A stretch of DNA of 64,000 bases from Chromobacterium piscinae. GTDB lineage: Bacteria > Pseudomonadota > Gammaproteobacteria > Burkholderiales > Chromobacteriaceae. Made by a program: the position numbers and the translations under genes. The stretch spans positions 124,001-188,000 of the forward strand of contig NZ_JAJOHV010000058.1 of NCBI RefSeq assembly GCF_021129175.1, given 5' to 3'. Position 1 is the first letter of the stretch. Every line of letters starts with the position of its first letter. Below, piece by piece: positions 20,486-28,201 of this stretch. The notes beneath the pieces are model-generated. The model was not told where the DNA came from and searched no databases. It worked only from the letters and a program-made list of their open reading frames with translations.

Positions 20486-21745
20486 ATGAAGCAGACACTG
20501 TTCAAGAAAAGCTGGCCGCTATGGCTGGCCTTGCTGGCGCTGGCCGGCTGCACCACCACCCCGTCCGTCACGCCAGGACGTCCCGCGCCCGCCATCCCTT
20601 CCGGCGCCGACAGCGCCAGCCCGGCCGCCCTTCCCGCCTGGAACGACCAGGCCGTAGGCGATACGATCCAAGGCCTGCGCCAAAGCTGCCGGACCCTGCA
20701 GAAGAAACCAGCCTGGAGCGGCGTCTGCCGCGAGGCCGGCGCGCTGGCGGAAAACGACGCCGACGCCGCTCGCCGCTTCTTCGAAAACCGATTCACCGCC
20801 TGGAGGCTGCGCGACGGCAGCCGCGACAGCGGCCTGATCACCGGTTACTACGAGCCGCTGCTCAACGGCAGCCTCAACCGCTCCGAACGCACGCCGTGGC
20901 CGATCTACGGCGCGCCGCGCGACATGGTCAGCGTCGACGTCCCGATGAGCCAGCGCAATCGCGGCGTGCTGCGCGCCAAACAGACCGGCCCCGGCCGGCT
21001 GGCGCTGGCAGCAGGCGGCAATATCGAAATCAACCCGGCCGACTTCCCAGCCGACCCGCGCGGCATCCGCATGAAGGGCAGACTGTCCGGCTCCCGCCTG
21101 CTGCCCTACTTCACCCGCGGCCAGATCAACCAGGGCAGCATCGCCGGCAGCGCGCCGGTGATCGCCTGGGTAGAAGACCCGGTGGAGCTGTTCTTCCTGC
21201 AGGTGCAGGGTTCCGGCCGTATCCAGCTAGACGACGGCAGCTTCCTGCACGTCGGCTTCGCCGACCAGAACGGCTATCCCTACCAGTCGATAGGCAAATG
21301 GCTGGTGGACAAGGGAGAAATGACGCTGGGGCAGGCATCGATGCAGGGGATCAAGGATTGGCTGGCGAAAAACCCACAGCGACGTGACGAACTGCTAGCG
21401 GTCAACCAGAGCTACATTTTCTTCAAGCAATTGCCCGGCGACAACGGCGGGCCGATCGGCGCGCTGGGCGTGCCGCTGACCGGCGGCTACAGCATCGCGG
21501 TGGACCCGCGCTACATCCCGCTGGGTGCGCCGGTCTACTTGTCCACCACCTGGCCCCACTCCAGCGAGCCGCTGACCCGGCTGGTGCATGCCCAGGATAC
21601 CGGCAGCGCGATCAAGGGCGCGCTGCGCGCCGACCTGTTCTGGGGCTACGGCACCGAGGCCGGCATGTACGCCGGCCGGATGAAGCAACAAGGCAGCCTG
21701 TGGCTGCTGCTGCCCAAGGGCGTGTCGCCCGGCGCCGCGTTATAG
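20486..21745 (+). CDS. mltA: Membrane-bound lytic murein transglycosylase A
   Basis: A 419-aa outer-membrane lipoprotein that cleaves peptidoglycan glycan strands to 1,6-anhydro products. The signal sequence ends in the lipobox LALAGC. The MltA barrel contains SGLITGYYEPLLNGS, and LFFLQVQGSGRI is family-typical. The C-terminal 3D domain has HAQDTGSAIKG...DLFWG, carrying the catalytic Asp. The start at 20486 is the Met that begins the lipoprotein signal. It is single and is followed by a clear terminator. It is the last well-characterised core gene before the AT-rich island. Confidence 0.95.
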   Translation: MKQTLFKKSWPLWLALLALAGCTTTPSVTPGRPAPAIPSGADSASPAALPAWNDQAVGDTIQGLRQSCRTLQKKPAWSGVCREAGALAENDADAARRFFENRFTAWRLRDGSRDSGLITGYYEPLLNGSLNRSERTPWPIYGAPRDMVSVDVPMSQRNRGVLRAKQTGPGRLALAAGGNIEINPADFPADPRGIRMKGRLSGSRLLPYFTRGQINQGSIAGSAPVIAWVEDPVELFFLQVQGSGRIQLDDGSFLHVGFADQNGYPYQSIGKWLVDKGEMTLGQASMQGIKDWLAKNPQRRDELLAVNQSYIFFKQLPGDNGGPIGALGVPLTGGYSIAVDPRYIPLGAPVYLSTTWPHSSEPLTRLVHAQDTGSAIKGALRADLFWGYGTEAGMYAGRMKQQGSLWLLLPKGVSPGAAL

Positions 21746-21760
21746 CGCGGGCATTGTCTA

Positions 21761-21790
21761 ACGGAGCCTCAGCGCTCCGTTTTTTGTTTT
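21761..21790 (+). terminator. Terminator of mltA
   Basis: A 7-bp stem (ACGGAGC 21761-21767 with GCTCCGT 21774-21780) is followed by a long T tract (TTTTTTGTTTT) on the plus strand. Confidence 0.88.
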
Positions 21791-21799
21791 CAATCGGAC

Positions 21800-22057
21800 T
21801 CAGGCTGCCAGCGCTCGCGCGCGGCGCCGGCTGGCAGCGACAACAGACGACACAAACGCTGCCGGCGCGGCTTCGCCATTCTCCCGCTCCTCATCGCCGC
21901 GCAGGGCGGCTTCCAACGCCCGGCTGGCCAGGAATAGCGCGCGCACCACTTCCGGCTGCCGGAGAACGGCGTGTTGTGACAATAGCTCGCCACTGAGCGG
22001 GTCCACTCCAATGGCGAGGGCTTCCACTATGCTGCGGGCTTCGGCTGGCGACATCAT
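21800..22057 (-). CDS. Small hypothetical protein
   Basis: An 85-aa protein starting MMSPAEARSIVEALAIGVDP. The Met at 22057 is preceded by GAGGAG five bases upstream, so I use it rather than a 125-codon longer open frame with no internal support. The sequence is predicted helical and ends in a basic Arg-rich tail. Short proteins with a similar opening (a bipartite 'IVEALA.G.DP.SGE' then 'PEVVRALF' pattern) seem familiar from proteobacterial genomes, but I cannot name a function. It sits at the left edge of the AT-rich island, convergent with mltA. Confidence 0.6.
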   Translation of the reverse strand: MMSPAEARSIVEALAIGVDPLSGELLSQHAVLRQPEVVRALFLASRALEAALRGDEERENGEAAPAAFVSSVVAASRRRARALAA

Positions 22058-23808
22058 GCAGGCTCCTCGGACTAATAGGACGACAATCCAGGCCGCGAAT
22101 ATCAGCGGCTGGACCCTGCATAGGATCGGCATTCCAGGCGGAAAGCGCACCTGTCTGTTCAGCCACCTAGAGAATGAGCGGCCCGCGCCTGATACCTGCG
22201 CCTCTGCCCATCGTCTAGCGAAGTCGCCGCACAACCAGTTGCTATCGGTGAATTCCTGATGCCATTTAAGCGTTGCCTTGGTGTCCCTCAACGGAAAACC
22301 CGCAGCATCAACCGCGTCACACAGCAACGGCCCTCCACCATTCGCGCCAAGGCTCATCCGACTTTGCACGCCATCCTGGAGCAACACCGCATCAGCCGCA
22401 GACGCGCCCCCCGCAGCCAGAAACTCCTCCACGCCGCGACGATCATGCCTGGGTTAAGCGCCCACATTGGCGCTACGAATGACCTGGCCCCGCGAATCGC
22501 GGTCCTTTTGGCTCGAACTACCTTAGTAATCGAAGCGGCACCATCTGCTTCGCCCGGTCACGACGAACCAGGACGACTAGACCCCAGCCGACGGACAGCT
22601 ACTGCAGCTTCCCGAGACGTACCATTCCAGCCACTATGCTAAGCGACTTGCATCCTGCAGGCCGTCAATAGCGCAAACCGCAGCCATCTGCGCCGACTAC
22701 ACGCCACCAATAGATCCCACACCCCAAAAAAGAACGCTCCAAACGCGCCATGACACTCTCCCAGACCGAATGTGAATTCGGTCGCAAGCCTGGCAGGTTT
22801 TATGCAATGGATGAAGAAAATAGCCACCAAACAAAGCAAGCCGCTCACCCAAAGAAATGGTGCACTGGAGGCTATTTGCGAGAAAAAGACAAAACAAAAT
22901 GTGCAACAAAATCAATCAAGTGATTGATTTTAAAAGAAATATAGCAAAAGACACTTTCAGCATGTCAACAAATGAACACGCTAGCAAAACTAGATTCAAA
23001 AAATATCGACACGACGCTCGCAATGACATGCAAATTTCCATATGATAGAAAATATGCAAACTACGACAAACCTCACGGGATGCAAGAATTAGTGATAAAC
23101 CAAACCATCTCATGCCAGCCGTCAGCCGGACAAGTTGGTGCATCCCATGCCGTTTTACCACTAGCGTCAGAGATTCTCAGCAACCAACGCGGGTGACAAA
23201 CACAAATCAAGAAACACTTCCCGAGCTCAGTTTCCCATCTTTCACACCCAATGGGTACCAATAACTGGGCCAAGCTTTACAGGTAATTTAAACAAGAAAG
23301 CTCAAATGCCTGTTCTGCAGATGAGGTTTGGCGCAAAACTGCTGTTAGCCATGTCAAGACTCACAGAGACAATTACAAGAGGCCAACTCGGACGATTGCC
23401 TGCACAAGCAGTGCAGCGTATCAAGCAAAGACTGCGTCCCGTGTGGATGAGCTAACACCAAGAGCGTGGAAAATGCTACTTCACAGCCCTCGCCTTTACA
23501 TCATGCTGCAATTTTTGTATCGGACCTCGTTCTAAACATGTAGATGCGTTCAAATTTGGGCGCTAAGCGCGCAAGCTTCGAATCAGAGTAATTATCATAA
23601 AACGCTTTACTCTATTTGATGCGCGTGACAAACAGCGACTATGTCATAGCCCTTTCCAAGATAAATGGAAATTCATTCATTAGCTGACTTATACAACAAA
23701 TTCAACTTGCCTCACAAAACTGAACGGCCTTGCTTCATTTTTACCACGCAACAGAAAATTGGGAGCAATTTTAAATTGCTAGCTTAACTTTATAATGTGG
23801 AGGTGTTA
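22058..23808. other. Long gene-poor region at the left edge of the island
   Basis: About 1.75 kb without a gene I can support. The first 600 bp (to about 22640) are GC-rich and contain open stretches on both strands broken by stops, possibly debris of an older gene. From about 22700 the DNA becomes markedly AT-rich and stays so to about 55 kb. No integrase, RNA gene or inverted repeat pair marking an element end was found. Two partial copies of the ATGCAAA-containing element described below lie at 23028-23060. Confidence 0.5.
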
Positions 23809-24423
23809 ATGCACTGCAACCTTGAAGAAAAGCATGTCCTGATTATCGAAAATCACCCGGTTTTTGCGTTTGCGATTAAATTTCATCTATCCAAAATGGA
23901 TAGCAAAATTAACGTCACGATTTGCAGTTGTGCAGAGACCGCACGCGAAGAATTCTTACGCCACGTCAACTGGTTTCGCGTTTTTGTTGACCTTGATGTT
24001 CCTAAGGCCTATGGCTTGTCCCTGGTACGATATTTTGCACAACAAGGCGCACATGAGCGCTGCGTCATAGTAACAGGTGCCACCAATCCAGATTGGATTG
24101 CCGCAGCAAAAGAGATGGGCATACTTGGCTATATCGCAAAAACAACACCATATACAGACTTCATGTCAGCGCTGCGCGATGTTGTCGATGGCCACAAGGC
24201 CTTTCCTTCTGGAAATTGCGCGAGGATGCCATCAGGAATTACACGACGCCAATATGACGTTCTATGCCTTCTTCAACGTGGATATTCTTCCAAACAGATT
24301 GCTGAGCAACTCAAACTCAATAGTGGAACCATTAATAATCATGTCGCCAGCTTGCTGCGAACATTAAATGTATCCAGCCGGACACATGCTGTCGCCAAGG
24401 CAATGGAACTAGGCTATATATAG
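23809..24423 (+). CDS. LuxR/NarL-family response regulator
   Basis: A 204-aa two-domain response regulator. The receiver (residues 1-125) has the phospho-acceptor region FVDLDVPKAYG, a switch residue VTGATN and the Lys in YIAKTTP. The acidic pocket reads IENHP, with one of the usual two acids replaced by Asn. A LuxR-type HTH follows (GITRRQYDVLCLLQRGYSSKQIAEQLKLNSGTINNHVASLL, in segments). The ATG at 23809 has GGAGG five bases upstream; an earlier GTG at 23797 lacks one. No histidine kinase is adjacent. It is the only regulator in the island and is convergent with the PKS genes, so it is the likely cluster regulator. Confidence 0.88.
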   Translation: MHCNLEEKHVLIIENHPVFAFAIKFHLSKMDSKINVTICSCAETAREEFLRHVNWFRVFVDLDVPKAYGLSLVRYFAQQGAHERCVIVTGATNPDWIAAAKEMGILGYIAKTTPYTDFMSALRDVVDGHKAFPSGNCARMPSGITRRQYDVLCLLQRGYSSKQIAEQLKLNSGTINNHVASLLRTLNVSSRTHAVAKAMELGYI

Positions 24424-25278
24424 TGAAATCAATCACATTCAATCCACAATGGCCATGGTCGCATCAACTGTCCAATACTTTGACGGCACACTTGCCTAAT
24501 AAAAAATCTCCGCGAGGCTCGAAGCTAATCGTCAGAGCCGGAACTCTCTGCCCATCCACTAGCAATGAACAACAAAATCGATTAATTCATGCAGATCAAT
24601 AAAATTGATTATGGTAAAACTGAACAGAAGTCAATTTTTATTTTCACCACCGGCACACGCGCTGAGATAGCACAGTCCCGCCACGGAAATGGCTTACTTA
24701 CAGGTCTTATCATTTAAGTATTACTTACAACGGCAGAACCAAAGATCATTCCTGCTTAGACAAATCCTCTAAGGCGTTGCCCTAGTCACGCATCAGGACC
24801 AGGCACCGGCTAACAACAGAAGAGCTAACATGTGGCCATTATCAACTCAAAAGACAATCACTTGTTCATCCGAACTGCCTACCTTCTTCATACAGCCACA
24901 AGCCAAGTTCGCACTTCCCAACACCAACGCTAGCATTTCGATGTCGAAAGTCTGATTGATAACCAAGCTTCTCAGCCTAATATTTTCTCCATGAGGTCTT
25001 TCAATGGCAAGACTTCCAATACTATTATGCAGTCAAACTTGCTTCGCCAGTCATACCAAACCAGGCCATACTAGAGATAGGATACTGACAACAGCGCACT
25101 GCGACAGCGAAACCATCTACCACCACCTTTAAGAATCGAAATGATTCATGTCCGACAATCACACTTCTAGATTAGAATCTCTTTGAGTCTCATATCAATT
25201 TATATTTAACATTCCCAGCAGGCCACAGTAACATTCCCAGTAACTATGCTGCATTTTGAGAAACATCTATCAATTCGG
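24424..25278. other. AT-rich intergenic region between the regulator and the PKS-associated operon
   Basis: 855 bp between two convergent genes with no supported reading frame. The only structure I see is a direct repeat of the 12-mer TAACATTCCCAG at 25207-25218 and 25229-25240 (22-bp period). No convincing terminator hairpin follows either neighbouring gene. Confidence 0.5.
25207..25240. repeat. 12-bp direct repeat, two copies at 22-bp spacing
   Basis: TAACATTCCCAG occurs exactly at 25207-25218 and again at 25229-25240. The 22-bp period is close to two helical turns, which would put both copies on one face of the DNA. It lies just past the stop of the last gene of the minus-strand operon. 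Function unknown; it may be a chance or relic duplication. Confidence 0.5.
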
Positions 25279-26229
25279 TCATCTACAGTGCTTAATCACA
25301 TTTTCAAGATTTTTTGATGCCCTCCTCTGCTGGTTAAGAATTGTATAAATTTCTGACTTGGAAGATTTGGGTAGAACATATTTCAAATTTGTCGCCATCA
25401 TACCAGAAGGACCTATATCTATATAACACGCTGCCATTTCTTTTTCAGCCTTCGCAATAGTATCCGAAAAGAGCAAAGGTCTTCTAACAGCATTCCAAAA
25501 ATCAGACATTCCAATAGTCAGCAACTCATCTGTTCTTGCACAACAAATCAAAGGAATCGATGGCTTATTAGATAAAAAATTTAAATCCATTCTCATAAAC
25601 TCATTTTTCAAATGATCCATCCAATGTGAGTGATAAGCTCTAGAAACCGGCAAACGGTGAAAAGCAGCCCCTATGTCATTTAAATAATTCTCAACATCCA
25701 TCAAATCACATAACTGCAAAGAAATAGCAAAACTCAACCCATCATCTCGTGAAGCTAAGACAGTCTTCTCTTTCAACATAGAACTTCTGTAATACATTGT
25801 TGGATCAGCTAACACTATAATCATACATCCTTCATCACAACGCCTATTTAATAACGACATCATAGAGTATATGGTATCCAACGCCTGGCTCGAATCAAGG
25901 CATCTTGAAATCACACTTGATATAAATATCCCCAGGCTTGACGCAATGATTTTAGTTGGTTGTACACCATATTTCTCAAGCGTAGATACAAGCGCATATT
26001 CTATTATATAAATTCCCAAACTTGATAAAATTGGATCACTAAAAATTTCTGAGCCATCCCGTTTATCATCATAGATAATATCCACAATGGAAATGCCAAA
26101 GCGGTTTTCAATGATTAAACCTACCGTATTAATTTTCTCATAGAAGTATTCATTTTCATTATAAAGATCCACTCCCATTTGAAAATATTGGGATCCCTGC
26201 CCAGAAGCCATAAATATAACAGGCTTCAT
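25279..26229 (-). CDS. Trans-acting acyltransferase homologue with ASSLG instead of GHSLG (possible acyl hydrolase)
   Basis: A 316-aa FabD-fold protein of trans-AT PKS type. The N-terminus is the AT form (MASGQGSQYFQMGVDLY) and the catalytic His is in SRAYHSHWMD (about residue 200). The nucleophile elbow reads IIASSLGIF: Ser98 is kept, but the Gly-His before it are Ala-Ser and the Glu after it is Ile. In trans-AT clusters the second AT-like clade (PedC/PksC-like) includes acyl hydrolases that clear stalled chains, and this opening resembles that clade. It is therefore either an altered malonyltransferase or, more likely, a proofreading hydrolase. It is coupled to the upstream gene (ATGA at 26226-26229) and ends the operon. 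Confidence 0.8.
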   Translation of the reverse strand: MKPVIFMASGQGSQYFQMGVDLYNENEYFYEKINTVGLIIENRFGISIVDIIYDDKRDGSEIFSDPILSSLGIYIIEYALVSTLEKYGVQPTKIIASSLGIFISSVISRCLDSSQALDTIYSMMSLLNRRCDEGCMIIVLADPTMYYRSSMLKEKTVLASRDDGLSFAISLQLCDLMDVENYLNDIGAAFHRLPVSRAYHSHWMDHLKNEFMRMDLNFLSNKPSIPLICCARTDELLTIGMSDFWNAVRRPLLFSDTIAKAEKEMAACYIDIGPSGMMATNLKYVLPKSSKSEIYTILNQQRRASKNLENVIKHCR

Positions 26230-27095
26230 ACTCCACCTCTTTTAGACCTTATCGTCACCCAAATCGCAATAAAAACCACCAGTACCATGGATACACTATA
26301 TAGAGGGATTGGATCCACCAGCCAAATAGAGCACATCCAAAAAAAACTCAAAATTGACGATATCACAATGCTTTGCACAACACCTATTGCTATATAAACA
26401 AACCAACAAATTAAAAAACCAGATATAACAACACCAGAAAACCAAATTATGTCTTTCGCTGGAGAAAGTTTCACACTTTCTCCAGCCTCTGCCCTAGCTT
26501 TAATTCCCATTAAAAGCCTTCTTTCCATAATAAAATGAAAAGGAATTTCTAAGTAACTTGAAATACTCATCCAAATATTTTTTTTATTAGCAACTTCCTG
26601 ACTTCTAACAATCAAACGGGTTTGCTCATCAGATATACTCTTCAACAAAAATGTTCCCCACTTATCAAGCACAATACTTTCCTCTGGCTTAACATAAAGA
26701 ACTTTAAAGCTGTATGGAACAATGCTATGTTTTTCATTGATTGACCCACGAACCAAGTCTCCTACCTTTATTTCTTTAAACTCGGGGGTAATAGCATTCT
26801 GATAACGAGTTTCATATCCAAGCGCTTCTTCAATAAAGGAATAGCTATAAAACCCTCCTCTATCTGCCCCAAGTTGTATCAACCACTTCCACACTTCAGC
26901 TTTCGAAGTGTTAATTGTTATAGCTCTGGTCGCAGTAACCAGTAAATCTTTATTATCGCCAGCCATTGGCATGGAAATTTCTTTTTCTGTTGCCCCCCAC
27001 GTTGTAATACTAGGTCTCACAAAAAAACCATATATCGACAACTGAAACAAAGCAATAAAAATAACGATCAATATAGATTTAGCTAAATTAAGCAT
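26226..27095 (-). CDS. Membrane-anchored SRPBCC (START-like) protein
   Basis: A 289-aa protein with an N-terminal membrane helix (residues 5-27), a central SRPBCC/polyketide-cyclase-like domain (about 50-190) with the family stretch AEVWKWLIQLGADRGGFYSYSFIEE, and two or three C-terminal membrane helices (about 215-283). Similar membrane SRPBCC proteins are widespread and uncharacterised; the fold binds hydrophobic ligands. Its start overlaps the ACP-linker gene by 13 bp and its stop overlaps the AT gene by 4 bp, so it is firmly part of the PKS operon. A role in handling, cyclising or exporting the product, or in self-protection, is inference only. Confidence 0.8.
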   Translation of the reverse strand: MLNLAKSILIVIFIALFQLSIYGFFVRPSITTWGATEKEISMPMAGDNKDLLVTATRAITINTSKAEVWKWLIQLGADRGGFYSYSFIEEALGYETRYQNAITPEFKEIKVGDLVRGSINEKHSIVPYSFKVLYVKPEESIVLDKWGTFLLKSISDEQTRLIVRSQEVANKKNIWMSISSYLEIPFHFIMERRLLMGIKARAEAGESVKLSPAKDIIWFSGVVISGFLICWFVYIAIGVVQSIVISSILSFFWMCSIWLVDPIPLYSVSMVLVVFIAIWVTIRSKRGGV

Positions 27096-27901
27096 GTCAG
27101 CTTTTCCATTATTCCAGTCTTATTATCAACGTGCCTGCTCTCACCCAAAACCATATGCCAGTCAATATCGACTCCGAGCGACCAAAGGCCAGCAATTTTT
27201 TTCAATCCATTATCACAAATACTATCTCGTAAAAATTTTTTTGCATTGTTACATGAAGAAAAAATATCAATATTGCCAACCACTTCATTTAAATTTTCGG
27301 CATAAATATAGTTACTACTTTGTTCAGCAATAAAATAGTTAATTTCCTCCAACAATTCTTTACGATCATTAGCAATAATTGCCAAACGAGCCTTGCCGGG
27401 TCTACATAAGGAAATAAACTCAAACTCCAAAGCTTTAATTAAGTTTGGGTCATCCGAGGAATTATTTAAAAAATCGACAACACCATGCAGGATTTTCTTC
27501 AGTTGCCCATTGTCACTTGCAGAAAAAAATATTAGACGAGGTCGATCAGCAAAGACATCAGAAACAACAATCGGATAGTCACTAACATTTTCATAAGCCG
27601 ATTTAATTGATTGCAAACTTATCCTTGCAGTATCAATCTCTATTCGAAACCGATCATACAAATCGCTAGCAACATCGCGAACATTTTTATGACCATACAC
27701 GGTCACAGGTGAAAGCTTCAATTTAAAAAAATTATTTATCATGGACACAATATTCGTGACCATAATAGAATCCAAACCAAACTGACTAAGTGGTGAGTCT
27801 AAATAAAGAGTTTGCGATTCCTTATTCAATGTTTTCTTTACAATAAAGAGAATTTGCTCCAAAAAAATATCATAGCCAGTTCTTTTTTTTAATTGTTCCA
27901 T
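27083..27901 (-). CDS. Acyl carrier protein fused to an orphan KS-flanking linker
   Basis: A 272-aa protein. Residues 8-85 form an ACP with the phosphopantetheine Ser45 in SQFGLDSIMV. Residues about 118-255 resemble the alpha/beta linker that normally follows a trans-AT ketosynthase (RLIFFSASDNGQLKKIL, then LAIIANDRKELLEEI, then IAGLWSLGVDIDW). There is no ketosynthase between them, as if it had been cleanly deleted from an ACP-KS-linker protein. It could serve as a free ACP that docks to the PKS. Its start lies 2 bp after the 79-aa AT relic. Low GC, like its neighbours. Confidence 0.75.
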   Translation of the reverse strand: MEQLKKRTGYDIFLEQILFIVKKTLNKESQTLYLDSPLSQFGLDSIMVTNIVSMINNFFKLKLSPVTVYGHKNVRDVASDLYDRFRIEIDTARISLQSIKSAYENVSDYPIVVSDVFADRPRLIFFSASDNGQLKKILHGVVDFLNNSSDDPNLIKALEFEFISLCRPGKARLAIIANDRKELLEEINYFIAEQSSNYIYAENLNEVVGNIDIFSSCNNAKKFLRDSICDNGLKKIAGLWSLGVDIDWHMVLGESRHVDNKTGIMEKLTCLI

Positions 27902-27903
27902 AT

Positions 27904-28143
27904 TTATTTCCCGGCCTTTATATTTGCAATTAATTTCTTCAAAACAGTCCCAGGTCCAATCTCTTCAAATTTTACATCGCCGATGGATTTTAAATAACGA
28001 ATCGAAGCCAACCATTGCACAGAACTTGATAACTGCTTTCTAAGATTTAAAATAATCTCACTATCCTTATAAGGCCTAGCTGATAGCCCCTGCCCCATTC
28101 CAATATTCTGTGAGCCTTGCCCAGGGAAGACATATACCTTCAT
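27904..28143 (-). CDS. 79-aa acyltransferase relic (N- and C-terminal ends joined)
   Basis: The first 20 residues (MKVYVFPGQGSQNIGMGQGL) are the start of a FabD-type acyltransferase. The last 45 residues (from about SSSVQWLASIRYLK to FEEIGPGTVLKKL) are its C-terminal end. The whole catalytic core of about 220 residues, including the GHSxG Ser and the catalytic His, is absent. The frame is nevertheless open, with AGGAG six bases before the ATG at 28143, and the operon is preserved. It cannot be a functional acyltransferase. It is probably the remnant of the cluster's true malonyl-CoA AT after an in-frame deletion; a residual structural role cannot be excluded. Confidence 0.75.
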   Translation of the reverse strand: MKVYVFPGQGSQNIGMGQGLSARPYKDSEIILNLRKQLSSSVQWLASIRYLKSIGDVKFEEIGPGTVLKKLIANIKAGK

Positions 28144-28201
28144 ACATGCTCCTAAATAATGTTGTGTCAAGCCTTATTTATTAAAATCAATTTCTCAAAC
28201 A

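Noticed and set aside
22259-22642. 127-codon plus-strand frame at the island edge
   Set aside because: No ribosome-binding site, random-looking composition and overlap with equally open minus-strand frames; not distinguishable from chance.
23791-23796. Perfect TATAAT just upstream of the response regulator gene
   Set aside because: A transcript starting from it would begin inside the GGAGG ribosome-binding site of the chosen start, and no -35 box lies at proper spacing. The palindrome GCAATTTTAAATTGC at 23765-23779 is real but unproven as an operator.
22058-25278. CRISPR array, integrase or phage genes in the gene-poor left edge
   Set aside because: No regularly spaced repeats and no recognisable recombinase or phage protein in any frame.
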